In this document: in pieces, positions 17,171 through 25,333 of the stretch | Position numbering within the stretch: position 1 is the first letter of the stretch | How the letters are laid out: every line of letters starts with the position of its first letter | Origin: JAWKUK01 sp041398605 | Lineage (GTDB): Bacteria > Planctomycetota > UBA1135 > GCA-002686595 | Reading direction: 5' to 3' | Assembly: GCA_041398605.1 (NCBI GenBank) | Contig: JAWKUK010000010.1 | Span: forward strand, 62,001-126,000 | Length of the DNA: 64,000 nt | The notes under the pieces: model-generated | Told to the model about the DNA's origin: nothing | Database searches by the model: none | What the model saw: only the letters and a program-made list of their open reading frames with translations | Made by a program: the position numbers and the translations under genes

Positions 17171-17498
17171 TCAAGCGGCGCTGGATCGCGAGCTGGACCT
17201 CCTCAGCGACGCGCGCGTCGGCGGAGGTCACGTGCAAGATGGTGCGCGCGTCGTTGTAGCGCTCGACGCGCGCCTCGACCGCGACGCCGCCGTATTCGCT
17301 GATCGCGCTCATCGGGACGCCGGCGGAGCGCGACCCCGGCAAGGTCGCGCACACGGCTTGCCAGACGTCGTCGAGCGCGGCCTGGACGACGACGCCCTGG
17401 GTGGCGCGCTTCGTGACGCGCGAGTCCGTGTTGGTCGCGCATGCGGCAGGGAGCAGGACTGCGGCCAGGGCCACCGCGAGCAGCAAGAAGCGTTGCAT
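17163..17498 (-). CDS. Small lipoprotein of unknown function
   Basis: A 111-residue protein with a lipoprotein signal peptide: hydrophobic FLLLAVALAAVLL followed by lipobox LPAAC, giving lipidation at Cys20. The mature part contains VVVQAALDDVWQAVCATL and VEARVERYNDARTILHVTSADARVAEEVQLAIQ, an alpha/beta pattern like small lipoproteins of the DUF3568 type, though the match is too weak to assign. Probably anchored in the membrane facing the periplasm. It is downstream of the RnfD-like gene but separated by a hairpin at 17522-17544, so it may be an independent unit. Confidence 0.8.
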   Translation of the reverse strand: MQRFLLLAVALAAVLLPAACATNTDSRVTKRATQGVVVQAALDDVWQAVCATLPGSRSAGVPMSAISEYGGVAVEARVERYNDARTILHVTSADARVAEEVQLAIQRRLMR

Positions 17499-17521
17499 GC
17501 GGCTCAGCCTAGCGATCGAGA

Positions 17522-17544
17522 CCGGCGGTTTCGAACCCCGCCGG
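17522..17544 (-). terminator. Hairpin after the RnfD-like gene
   Basis: CCGGCGG (17522-17528) and CCGCCGG (17538-17544) form a 7-bp stem with a 9-base loop, 12 bases past the stop of the RnfD-like gene and 24 bases before the lipoprotein start. It is a plausible end of the CRTAC1-RnfD transcript. The loop reads TTCGAA, which makes the segment look like a tRNA T-arm, but no tRNA is present. Confidence 0.4.
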
Positions 17545-17555
17545 CGCCACTCAGG

Positions 17556-18398
17556 TCACGCCGCGGCAGGGGCGACCTGGAGCGGCGCGCCCATTCGGCC
17601 GAACGGCCCGAGCGCCGCGAGCCGCGCCCCGAGCGCGATCGGTCCGACGATGGCGAGGGCGAAGATCGCGGGCGCCGGCGCAAACGGCGCGGCCCAGGCC
17701 CAGCCCAGGTCGTTGCCCGTGCGGATCACGGACTCGAAGGCCGCGACCAGGAACACCACGAGCATCCGGCCGCGCTTGGTCGCCACCGTCGTCGCCGGGT
17801 CGGTGACCATGAAGAACACGAACAGTTGGTACATCGGGCCCGTCAGCGGCGTGATCTCCGTCAGGTACGCGTGCCCGTTGACCAAGGTCCGCAGCCAAGC
17901 GAAGGCCAGGAACGCGGCGACGTAGGTGAACGTCACGTGCAAGATCTTCGCGCGCGACGCGATCAGCAGGCCGATCGTCCAGATCACGAGGTTCGTCGTG
18001 ATGTCGTTGCCGAACTCGTGGCTCAGGATCGCGATCTTGCCGGGCGCCACGAGCAGCAGCGCCGCGATGCCGAAGTTGGTCGGGTTCCAGAGGTGCTTGC
18101 CCCTGTAGCGCAGCACGTACTTGGACCCGATCGAGAGCCCTGCGCCGACGAGGAACGGCCAGATGAGGCCGGGCTCGGGCTTCAGCAGCAGCGTCAGGCT
18201 CGTCCCTGACACGTACGCCGAGGACAGCGGCGTCAGCTTGCCGAGCATGAAGCGCGACAGGAGGGCCTCCGCGAACACAGCCCCGCCGAGGCACAAGAGC
18301 AAGGGGGTCCAGCCCCGCAGGATGCCGTACTGGACCTGACCGACGACGAGGATCGCCGTGATCAGGGCCATGATCAGGTGTTTCGGGGTGACGCGCAT
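17556..18398 (-). CDS. RnfD/NqrB-like membrane protein
   Basis: A 280-residue polytopic protein of the NQR2/RnfD/RnfE family, the membrane subunit that carries covalent FMN in sodium- or proton-pumping redox complexes. About eight hydrophobic segments are visible. Family blocks include LLLKPEPGLIWPFLVGAGLSIGSKYVLR, HLWNPTNFGIAALLL and MVTDPATTVATKRGR, the last being the region conserved in RnfD/NqrB. No other Rnf or Nqr subunit is nearby. It starts 9 bases after the CRTAC1-type gene stop, so the two are almost certainly co-transcribed. I infer a stand-alone electron-transfer membrane partner of the CRTAC1 protein; substrate and coupling are unknown. Confidence 0.88.
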   Translation of the reverse strand: MRVTPKHLIMALITAILVVGQVQYGILRGWTPLLLCLGGAVFAEALLSRFMLGKLTPLSSAYVSGTSLTLLLKPEPGLIWPFLVGAGLSIGSKYVLRYRGKHLWNPTNFGIAALLLVAPGKIAILSHEFGNDITTNLVIWTIGLLIASRAKILHVTFTYVAAFLAFAWLRTLVNGHAYLTEITPLTGPMYQLFVFFMVTDPATTVATKRGRMLVVFLVAAFESVIRTGNDLGWAWAAPFAPAPAIFALAIVGPIALGARLAALGPFGRMGAPLQVAPAAA

Positions 18399-18407
18399 GG
18401 GGCAGCC

Positions 18408-20279
18408 TCAGTCTTTGGGGACCGTGGGGGGTTCGCTGGCCGAGGGCTCCTCGATGCGGTGGATCCGCCCTGCCGCGAGGTCGCGGACGACTTGGACCCG
18501 GCCGGAGGGCCACCGGACCTCGAGCTCGTCCACCGCGGTCGCCGCGCCGAGCCCAAAGTGCACACGCCTGGGGCCTTGGCTCGAGAACCCGCCGCCCAGG
18601 ACGACGACGCGCAGCTGCGTCGCGTCGCCGAAGTGCGCGAGGACGTGCGCTCCCGCCGCGTCCGGGTTGCTGCCGCCGGCCGCGCGCGGCGCCGCCACGA
18701 GGTCGATCTCGATCCACTGCGCGGCTGAGACGTCGGCCGGCGGCTCGTTCCTGTAGACGAGCAGCGGCCCGTTCTGGTTCGCGACCACCATGTCGAGCCG
18801 GCCGTCGCCGTCCATGTCCGCGAGGACGACGCCGCGCCCGTCGTAGGTGTCGCTGATCCCGACCTCGCCGCCGACCTCGACGAACGAGCGCCCGAGGCGG
18901 TTCTTCAAGACGCGCGTGCGCTCGTAGCCGGACAGGCTGCGCCCCTCGAAGGCCGGCCAATTGAGCGCGTCCTCGAACACGCCGCCGTTGCCCCCGGCGA
19001 CCTTGCCCATGTCGTACCAGTAGTCGCGCGTCTTGTCGGCCGAGATGAACCCGTTGACGACGACGAGGTCCTGCCACCCGTCTTGGTCGAGGTCGCCGAA
19101 CGCAGAGCCCCACGCCCAGCCGCAATTGCGCACCGGGCCCTCGGGCCCGTCGGCGAGCGCCCCGCGGTCCTTCAAGCGGTTGATGCGCAGGTTGTTGCCC
19201 TGGAACAGGAAGCCTGGCTGCGAGATGTTGGTGACGTAGACCGCCAGGCGCCCGCGGTTCTCCACGTCGCCGAGCGACGCAGACATGCCCGACTTCGACT
19301 GCCGATCGAGGTCGACGTCAAGCGGCTCGAAGCCTGTGCCTTTGCGGTTGATCAAGAGCTCTTCTGCGCCGTAGTCGTTGGCGATGTAGAGGTCGGTCCA
19401 GCCGTCCTCGTCGAAGTCGGCCGCGGTGCTGGCGTAGGTCCAGCGATCGCCGCCGATCCCGAACGCGTCCGAGACGTCCTCGAAGCGGCCGTCGCCGAGG
19501 TTCCGGAAGAAGCGGTTGCGCCCGCCGTTCTGCGAGAACTCGAAGCTGTCCTGCATGATCCGCGTCGAGGACACGTCCCAGAGGTTCACCTCTGCGCGGA
19601 AGTAGCCGCCGAGGAACAGGTCGACGAGCCCGTCGCGGTCCGCGTCCAGGAAGAGGCCGTCGTGAGAGTTCATCCACACGTCGGCGAGGCCTGACGTCGC
19701 CGTCGCGTCGCGGAAGCGCAGCGGCGCGTCCTGCAGGAAGAGCTGCGGGTGGCCCCACTTCACGATCACGACGTCTTGGTCGCCGTCTGCGTCGACGTCC
19801 GCCCACAGCGACGCGGTCGAGCAACCGACGCCGTCGCGGTTCACATCGGCGAGGCCCGCCTCGGCGGCGACGTCGCGGAACCGCGGCTGACCCGATGCGT
19901 CGCGCTCGTTGATCCACAGCGAGTTCGGCGCGCCGTGGCGGCTCGTCGTCGCGTAGATATCGAGGTCACCGTCGCCGTCGACGTCGACCACGGCGAGCGA
20001 CGCTCCGGTCCCCGTGATCTGCGCCGCAATGGGGGCGAGGACCGGGTCGATGTTCGGGCTCGCGTGGGTGAACGCGATGCCCCAGGCCTCGGTCACGTCG
20101 CGCAAGGCAAAGCCGTGCTGCGCGGCGTCGACGTTCGCCCCGGGGGGGCGGGTGTCCGGCGCGCGCGAGCGCAGGTGCGCGAACACGAGCAGGCCCACGA
20201 AGCCGGCGGTGATCACACCGCGCTTCCAGAGGGGCGCCGGGCGCGCGGCGACCGGTTGGGGCGTGCCGACGGGTTGCAT
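18408..20279 (-). CDS. CRTAC1 family FG-GAP/VCBS propeller with ASPIC/UnbV domain
   Basis: A 623-residue exported or membrane-tethered protein: a hydrophobic segment near residues 20-38 (GVITAGFVGLLVFAHL) acts as signal anchor. A seven-blade FG-GAP/VCBS propeller follows, shown by repeated calcium-binding loops such as DVDGDGDLDIY, DVDADGDQDVV, DADRDGLVDLF, DFDEDGWTDLY, DLDQDGWQDLVVV and DMDGDGRLDMVV. The C terminus has the ASPIC/UnbV module: GAHVLAHFGD, GGGFSSQGPRRVHFGLG and VRWPSGRVQVV. CRTAC1-type proteins are extracytoplasmic and little understood. ATG at 20279 is preferred over GTG at 20282. Operon partner of the RnfD-like gene. Confidence 0.92.
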   Translation of the reverse strand: MQPVGTPQPVAARPAPLWKRGVITAGFVGLLVFAHLRSRAPDTRPPGANVDAAQHGFALRDVTEAWGIAFTHASPNIDPVLAPIAAQITGTGASLAVVDVDGDGDLDIYATTSRHGAPNSLWINERDASGQPRFRDVAAEAGLADVNRDGVGCSTASLWADVDADGDQDVVIVKWGHPQLFLQDAPLRFRDATATSGLADVWMNSHDGLFLDADRDGLVDLFLGGYFRAEVNLWDVSSTRIMQDSFEFSQNGGRNRFFRNLGDGRFEDVSDAFGIGGDRWTYASTAADFDEDGWTDLYIANDYGAEELLINRKGTGFEPLDVDLDRQSKSGMSASLGDVENRGRLAVYVTNISQPGFLFQGNNLRINRLKDRGALADGPEGPVRNCGWAWGSAFGDLDQDGWQDLVVVNGFISADKTRDYWYDMGKVAGGNGGVFEDALNWPAFEGRSLSGYERTRVLKNRLGRSFVEVGGEVGISDTYDGRGVVLADMDGDGRLDMVVANQNGPLLVYRNEPPADVSAAQWIEIDLVAAPRAAGGSNPDAAGAHVLAHFGDATQLRVVVLGGGFSSQGPRRVHFGLGAATAVDELEVRWPSGRVQVVRDLAAGRIHRIEEPSASEPPTVPKD

Positions 20280-20363
20280 CACAGGCAGTCTACGGGCTCG
20301 CTGGCGGCGTGCCGCGGCCCTGCGCCCAGTTGCTTCGCTTCAGCGCTGCGCCAGGATGCGCCG

Positions 20364-20390
20364 GGATGCGTGGTGGAGGATGCGTGGTGG
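20364..20390. repeat. Short direct repeat in intergenic space
   Basis: GGATGCGTGGTGG occurs at 20364-20376 and again at 20378-20390, and GGATGCG occurs once more at 20354. It lies in the 172-base gap between the XRE regulator gene and the CRTAC1 gene, both on the minus strand. It could be a protein-binding site in the CRTAC1 promoter region or a chance duplication. Confidence 0.5.
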
Positions 20391-20451
20391 GCCGTAGCCG
20401 CGCCGCATCCGCCTCGGCCGCGCAGGTGCCTTTGGGGGCGGAGCGCCAGCC

Positions 20452-20805
20452 TCAGGCCGCGACGGCCTCGTCTACCGAGACGGTGCGCCTCGGGCGCGCC
20501 GCCGGCGCGAGGCGCAGCTCGACCCGCAGCTCGAGGGCCTTTGCGACCCGCCGGAGGATGTTCAGCGAGTGTCCCTCCCAGGTCGGGTCCTCCCAGAGCG
20601 CCACGATCTGCTCCGGCACGCCGGTCCGCTGGCCGAGCTCCGCCATGCTGATCCCGGCGCTGCGTCTGGCGTCTCGGACAAGGGTCGCGCAGAGGGCGGC
20701 GCCCGTGGCGAGCCCTGCCAGGTCGTAGGTCGCGAGTTCCAGCGCGTCGGGGCTGGGCCCGTAGCTAGACGTGACGGAGTCGCGCGAGGGGTGCGGGCGG
20801 GTCAT
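20452..20805 (-). CDS. XRE-family helix-turn-helix regulator
   Basis: A 117-residue protein with a Cro/CI-type HTH at about residues 45-95: VRDARRSAGISMAELGQRTG is helices 1-2, VPEQIVALWED the recognition helix, and LNILRRVAKALELRVELRL the closing helices. The N-terminal ~40 residues are disordered-looking. The C terminus is basic (APAARPRRT). Similar proteins act as antitoxins or local regulators, but no toxin gene is adjacent. ATG at 20805 chosen as the first Met before the conserved part. Divergent from mutM with a 178-base spacer. Confidence 0.82.
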   Translation of the reverse strand: MTRPHPSRDSVTSSYGPSPDALELATYDLAGLATGAALCATLVRDARRSAGISMAELGQRTGVPEQIVALWEDPTWEGHSLNILRRVAKALELRVELRLAPAARPRRTVSVDEAVAA

Positions 20806-20983
20806 AGTGTCGGTCGCGAACCTGGGGAAGGAGCAGCGGGACGGCTCGCTCTCTTTCGACGCAAGGCGCCCGGGAACTCTAGGACCTTCTCGGACATCCG
20901 CGCCAGCGGCGCGCGCTCGTAGCTCCAACCGCAGCGCCCGGCCCGCGCGACGCGCTCCTCGACATCGCCCCCGACACCGATCC

Positions 20984-21826
20984 ATGCCCGAGCTCCCCGA
21001 GGTCGAGACGACGGCTCGTTTGATTCAACCGCACCTGGTCGGCCGCGTCGTCGAGGCCGCGCGGGTCAACTGGCTGCGGACCCTCGGCGGCCTCAGCGCG
21101 TCGCGCTTCGAGCGCGCGGTCATCGGGGCGCAGGTCCGCGCGGTGGGCCGCCGGGCCAAGTGGGTCGTCATGGAGCTCGAGCGCGACGGCGAGGGTGCCG
21201 GCGCGTTGCTCGTGCACCTGCGTATGACGGGGCGCCTCGTGGTCGAGCCGGCCGAGAGCGACCCGGGTCCGTGGGCGCGTGTGGCCCTCGGCCTCGATGG
21301 CGGGCGGGAGCTTCGGTTCCTGGATGTGCGTAAGTTCGGGCGGATGCTCTTCGTGGAGGACCCGCTCGCGCACTTCGTCGAGCTCGGGCCCGAGCCGCTG
21401 GGCGAGTCGTTCACGGCAGAGTGGCTCTCGCGTGAGCTGCGCGCACGGCGCCGCGCGCTGAAGCCGTTGTTGCTCGATCAGACCTTCGTGGCGGGCCTTG
21501 GGAACATCTACGTCGACGAATCGCTCTTTGCGGCGGGGCTGCATCCGTTGCGCCGCTCGGACACGGTGACGCCGGAGCGCGCGCGCGTGTTGCACGCCGC
21601 GATCCAGCGCATCTTGGCTGAGGCGATCGAGCGCGAGGGCAGCTCGTTCGACGTGTTCTATCGCACGCCCGAGGGGCAACCCGGGGCGTACCAGCACTTG
21701 TTCCAGGTGTATGGGCGGGACGGCAGCGCTTGCAACGTGTGCGGGCGCGTCATCACGAAGCTGGTGGTCGGGCAGCGTGGCACGCACGTGTGTACGCGCT
21801 GCCAGCCGAAGCCTCGCGCCCGGTGA
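20984..21826 (+). CDS. mutM: Formamidopyrimidine-DNA glycosylase
   Basis: Base-excision repair enzyme that removes oxidised purines such as 8-oxoguanine and nicks the strand by beta/delta elimination. The start is fixed by the mature N terminus PELPEVETTAR: Pro2 is the Schiff-base nucleophile and Glu3 the acid. The helix-two-turn-helix block LDQTFVAGLGNIYVDESLF and the C-terminal zinc finger (CNVCGR...CTRCQ, four Cys) are complete. 280 residues, usual length. Stands alone, divergent from an XRE regulator and convergent with the FG-GAP protein gene 33 bases away. Confidence 0.96.
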   Translation: MPELPEVETTARLIQPHLVGRVVEAARVNWLRTLGGLSASRFERAVIGAQVRAVGRRAKWVVMELERDGEGAGALLVHLRMTGRLVVEPAESDPGPWARVALGLDGGRELRFLDVRKFGRMLFVEDPLAHFVELGPEPLGESFTAEWLSRELRARRRALKPLLLDQTFVAGLGNIYVDESLFAAGLHPLRRSDTVTPERARVLHAAIQRILAEAIEREGSSFDVFYRTPEGQPGAYQHLFQVYGRDGSACNVCGRVITKLVVGQRGTHVCTRCQPKPRAR

Positions 21827-21859
21827 TCACGCGCAAGCGACGGGGTGCGCCGCTCGGAC

Positions 21860-23575
21860 CTATTCGAACGTGACCGACACCGCGTCGCTGAAGTTCGAGG
21901 TCGAGCCGCTGCCCGTCGTGTCGCGGTGCCAGAGCTGGAAGTTCCACGTGTCCCCGACCGCTGCCGCCACCGACCCCGTCGGCGTCGGGATCGACGTCAA
22001 GTCGACGGGCATCGAGACCAAGCCGAGCGATCCGGAGGACAGCACGTTGCCCGCGTAGCGTCCCATCGCCGTGCTCGCGACACACAGCGTGCCCTGCGCG
22101 CCGCCGGCGCCCGGGATCTGCAGCATGTCGCGCGAGACGACAAAGTAGCCGAGCACTGTCTGTGGGAGCCCCGACACATACAGCGTGACATTGTCGTCGA
22201 TGAGCGCCGCGCTGCCGATGGCCGCGATCGACGACGGGGCGCCGGTCGAGTTGGGGCTGGCGGTGCAGAACGCTGTGCCCGCGGCCTCGCACGCGTCGGG
22301 GACGCCGTTCCCGTTGCGGTCGGCGGCCGTCATGTCGTACACGTACGCCGCGCCAGCACGCAGCGCCGCCTGCGAGTCGCGCTGCGCACCGATCAACGCG
22401 CGCCCGCTGGACACCGCGACCGAGCCGCCGAAGCGATCGTCGAAGTCCGCGTCAGCGGCGCGGATCGCCGCGACCTCGCGCCAGACCGCGCCGTCAAAGC
22501 GGAAGGCCCAAGCACCGCCCGTGTCGGCCGCCACAAGGTCGTGGAAGTTGCCGCCGACGACGACGAGGTCGCCCTCGATGTCCGCGCTCTCGCCGAACGC
22601 GTCGCCGCTCGCGCCGCTCGCCGCCAGGAGCTTCGCCTCTTCCTGCCAAGCCCCGAGCAGCGCGTCGCGGCGGAAGACGTAGGCTGCGCCCGCGTCCAGC
22701 CCGAGGTCGTCGGCGTAGCGCGCGGTCGCGACGAGGACCTCCCCATCCACCTTGACGCTCCAGCCGAACTGGTCGTTGCTGGCGCCATCGCTCGCGAGCA
22801 GCTTCTGCTCCTCGGCCCACGTCATCAGCACGGGGTCATAGCGGAAGACGTACGCGGCGCCCGCGCCGGACGCGCGCTGGTCCTCGTCGAACGCCCCGAC
22901 GACGATGACATCGCCCGAGATCGCGACCGAGGCGCCGAACTTGTCGGAGACCTGCGCGTCGCTCGCGTAGAGCTTCTGCTCCATGGCCCACAGGCCCGAC
23001 ATCGCGTCGTAGCGGTGCACGTACACCGCGCCCGCTGCGCTGCCCTGGTCGTCGTCGCCTTGGGCGCCGACGACGATGACGTCGCCGTCGATGCCGAGCG
23101 CGCTTCCGAAGCGATCGCCGGGCTCGCCGTCGGGCGCGAGGACCTTCACCTCTTCGGCCCAGGTGCCGGTCATGGGGTCGACTCGGAAGACGTAGGCTGC
23201 GCCCGCGTCCGCGCCATTGTCGTCATCGTTGCGCGCGCCGACGACGAGCGTGTCCTGGGTCGCAGCGACGCTCTGCCCGAACTCGTCGAACGCCTCGACG
23301 CTCGAGCCCGTGAGCTTCTGCGTCTGCGTCCAGCCGGTGATCGGGTCGAGGCGCCACGCATACGCGGCGCCAGCGCTCGACCCGAGCTGCGTCTCGTAGC
23401 GCGCGCCGATCAGCGCCGTGCTACCGGCGAGCGCGACGGCGTAGCCCGCTTCATCCGAGGCCGCAGCGTCGGCAGCGAGGAGCTTCGTGGGGCAGTCTTG
23501 CGCGGCGGCTGCGGCGGAGAGCGTGATGGAAAGGAGCGCGAAGCGCGAGAGTGTGCGAGCGGACTTCTGGTGCAT
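21860..23575 (-). CDS. Secreted FG-GAP propeller with Planctomycete-type C-terminal domain
   Basis: A 571-residue exported protein. Signal peptide: SRFALLSITLSAAAAAQ, cut near AAA-QD. Residues about 25-400 hold seven near-identical blades built on FGxSVAxxGDxxxVGAxxDD...GAAYVFR...W..EQKLLAxD, an FG-GAP integrin-like propeller. A single thrombospondin-3/dockerin-like loop, DRNGNGVPDACE, follows. The C-terminal ~130 residues, from FCTASPNSTG to TWNFQLWHRDTTGSGSTSNFSD, match the end of the protein at 12480-14144. Probably extracellular or surface-bound; ligand unknown. Convergent with mutM. Confidence 0.9.
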   Translation of the reverse strand: MHQKSARTLSRFALLSITLSAAAAAQDCPTKLLAADAAASDEAGYAVALAGSTALIGARYETQLGSSAGAAYAWRLDPITGWTQTQKLTGSSVEAFDEFGQSVAATQDTLVVGARNDDDNGADAGAAYVFRVDPMTGTWAEEVKVLAPDGEPGDRFGSALGIDGDVIVVGAQGDDDQGSAAGAVYVHRYDAMSGLWAMEQKLYASDAQVSDKFGASVAISGDVIVVGAFDEDQRASGAGAAYVFRYDPVLMTWAEEQKLLASDGASNDQFGWSVKVDGEVLVATARYADDLGLDAGAAYVFRRDALLGAWQEEAKLLAASGASGDAFGESADIEGDLVVVGGNFHDLVAADTGGAWAFRFDGAVWREVAAIRAADADFDDRFGGSVAVSSGRALIGAQRDSQAALRAGAAYVYDMTAADRNGNGVPDACEAAGTAFCTASPNSTGAPSSIAAIGSAALIDDNVTLYVSGLPQTVLGYFVVSRDMLQIPGAGGAQGTLCVASTAMGRYAGNVLSSGSLGLVSMPVDLTSIPTPTGSVAAAVGDTWNFQLWHRDTTGSGSTSNFSDAVSVTFE

Positions 23576-23729
23576 TGGCGGGCTAAGAGAAAGGAGCCAT
23601 GGTGCGGCGCGTCCTAGCGCGAACGCGCGAGGACAATGCCGACCTACGCCAGAAATCTAGCGAGGCCCCGCGCGCCGTAGGGGACGGCGGGCGCGGCCTC
23701 GCGCGATGTTCTCGGACCGGGACGCGCGC

Positions 23730-24200
23730 TCAGCTGCGCATGCGCCAAGCCGTCTCGACTTCGGGCACGCTCGGCCACTGCTGCGCGGCGAGCGCGAGGT
23801 ACAGCGTCACGTCTGCTGGGTCGTACTTCGCGTCGAGCGCTTGCAGCACCTCCGCCAACTTGGCCGGGTCTGGCTTGGCGGCCTCGACGTCCTCGACCAT
23901 GCACTCCTTGTGCGGCACGCCGGTGCCGTCGAGGAACTCGGCGACCAGGTCCTTGGCCTTCGTCACCAAGTACGACCCGAAGAGCTCGTAGCAGAGGTCA
24001 GCCTGGCGCCCGCGCACCAGCAGCTTGCGCGCCGTCTCCGCGCGCTTCTCCATCGCCAAGCGGCGGATCGCTACGGGGCGGAACTTCAGTGCCGCAGCGA
24101 CCTTGTCGTCGAGCGGCCCGAAGCCCTCACGCGCGAGCGCCTCGTAGATCGCGAGGAACCGTTCGGGGGACATGGCTTCGAGCTGCTGGATGACCTGCAT
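23730..24200 (-). CDS. Hypothetical alpha-helical protein
   Basis: A 156-residue soluble protein with no signal peptide that I do not recognise. It is mostly helical: MQVIQQLEAMSPERFLAIYEALAREGFGPLDDKVAAALKFRP, then KRAETARKLLVRGRQADLCYELFGSYLVTKAKDLVAEFLDG, each interrupted by charged turns, and VTLYLALAAQQWPSVPEVETAW at the end. Composition (balanced charges, few Arg runs) supports real coding. ATG at 24200 is preferred; a GTG seven codons upstream is possible. Divergent from yhhQ with a 216-base spacer in which I see no RNA element. Confidence 0.75.
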   Translation of the reverse strand: MQVIQQLEAMSPERFLAIYEALAREGFGPLDDKVAAALKFRPVAIRRLAMEKRAETARKLLVRGRQADLCYELFGSYLVTKAKDLVAEFLDGTGVPHKECMVEDVEAAKPDPAKLAEVLQALDAKYDPADVTLYLALAAQQWPSVPEVETAWRMRS

Positions 24201-24416
24201 GGCGGTTGGGCGCGCGTTCACGGGGGGACAAGGGACGCGAATCGGGGAGAAGAGGATACCCGCGCGCGCCCCCGGCGCCACCACTCGCTGCGCGCCCCTC
24301 ACTCCCGAGCCCGGATCGCGGCCGTCCTGGCCCCCGGCCGGCCCTGAGCCGCATGCGCCGGCCCCTGCCCGCATGCGCCGGCGCTTGCCCGAGGGCGGGG
24401 GCTACCAGCGGGCGCG

Positions 24417-25295
24417 ATGAGTTGGGAGGATGCGCCGATGTCCAGCCCGCGACACCCCCCGACGACGGAACCTGACCTGAGCACGACGGACCCCAGCGGG
24501 CGCCGCCCGGGGGCCGGGTTGCGCAGCGGCGGAGCGGAGCGCACCGCGGAAGCGCCGCTGCCCCGGGCCGAGGCGACCTACGCCGTCTTCGTGGGGGTGT
24601 TCATGGTCACGCTCGTCCTGACGAACGTCATTGGCACCAAGCTCTTCGTCGTGCACCTCGGCGGGCTCGGCGAGGCGCTGGGGGCCGGGGCAGACGTGAC
24701 GTTGACGACGGGCATCGTGACCTACCCGGTCACGTTCCTCCTCACGGACATCGTCGCGGAGCTCTGGGGGCGACAGCGCGCCAACTTGATGGTCTATGCC
24801 GGCTTTGCGGCGAGCCTCCTGATGCTCGCGATCGTCAAGCTCGCGGTCGCGCTGCCGCCCTCCACGATCTGGACGCAGCCGGACTACGGGTTCGCCGATT
24901 CCGCCGCGATGCAGAACGCGTTCCACGCGTCCTTCGCGGCGCCTGGCATGCTGCTCTTTGCGTCGATGACGGCCTACCTCGTCGCGCAGCTGCTCGACGT
25001 TCGCCTCTACCACTTCTGGTGGCGCGTGACGGGCGGCAAGCACATGTGGCTGCGCAACAACGGGTCGACGTGGATCAGTCAGCTCGCCGACACGATCATC
25101 GTCAACTCGATCTTTCTGCGCGGCTTCTTCGGGTTCGAGTGGAGCGTGATCGCGGCGATCATCTGGGCGAACTACTTGGTCAAGCTCGTGATGGCGGCGC
25201 TCGATACCCCCGTGCTCTACATCCTGCGCGGAGCCCTCGAGCGCTGGCTCGGCATCGCCCATGACCCGGGCCGGGGCCACGCGCCGCTCGCGTGA
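24417..25295 (+). CDS. yhhQ: Queuosine precursor transporter, YhhQ/VUT family
   Basis: Inner-membrane protein of the vitamin uptake transporter family; the studied E. coli member imports 7-cyano- or 7-aminomethyl-7-deazaguanine for queuosine tRNA modification. After a ~45-residue polar leader come six hydrophobic segments. Family blocks: LVLTNVIGTKLF, IVTYPVTFLLTDIVAELWGRQRAN, MTAYLVAQLLDVRLYHFWWRVT, MWLRNNGSTWISQLADTIIVNSIF and IWANYLVKLVMAALDTP. 292 residues because of the long leader. The ATG at 24417 starts the leader; a second Met is at residue 8. It ends inside a large hairpin. Confidence 0.92.
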   Translation: MSWEDAPMSSPRHPPTTEPDLSTTDPSGRRPGAGLRSGGAERTAEAPLPRAEATYAVFVGVFMVTLVLTNVIGTKLFVVHLGGLGEALGAGADVTLTTGIVTYPVTFLLTDIVAELWGRQRANLMVYAGFAASLLMLAIVKLAVALPPSTIWTQPDYGFADSAAMQNAFHASFAAPGMLLFASMTAYLVAQLLDVRLYHFWWRVTGGKHMWLRNNGSTWISQLADTIIVNSIFLRGFFGFEWSVIAAIIWANYLVKLVMAALDTPVLYILRGALERWLGIAHDPGRGHAPLA

Positions 25296-25331
25296 CCCCG
25301 GCCCGGCTGTGTCGCTGGCGTGGCGCCAGCG
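25266..25331. terminator. Two tandem hairpins between convergent yhhQ and slyD
   Basis: First hairpin: arms 25266-25283 and 25289-25306 pair over 18 bases with one mismatch around a 5-base loop; the yhhQ stop codon (25293-25295) is in the right arm. Second hairpin: CGCTGGCG (25313-25320) and CGCCAGCG (25324-25331) pair perfectly around TGG. Both lie between genes ending at 25295 and 25334, so they can end transcription from both sides. GC-rich stems without T-runs. Confidence 0.7.
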
Positions 25332-25333
25332 GC

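Noticed and set aside
17518..17550. tRNA T-arm-like segment GGCGGTTTCGAACCCCGCC followed by GGCGCCA
   Set aside because: No D-arm, anticodon arm or matching 5' acceptor lies upstream (that DNA encodes the lipoprotein signal peptide). Treated as a hairpin only.
23599..23991. Plus-strand frame with AAGGAG before an ATG near 23599
   Set aside because: It is antisense to the better-supported helical protein at 23730-24200 and its translation is Ser/Arg/Ala-rich without domains.
24201..24416. preQ1-type riboswitch before yhhQ
   Set aside because: I looked for a conserved stem with an A-rich tail and saw only GC-rich sequence with CCGGCCC and GCATGCGCC repeats; no aptamer could be drawn.
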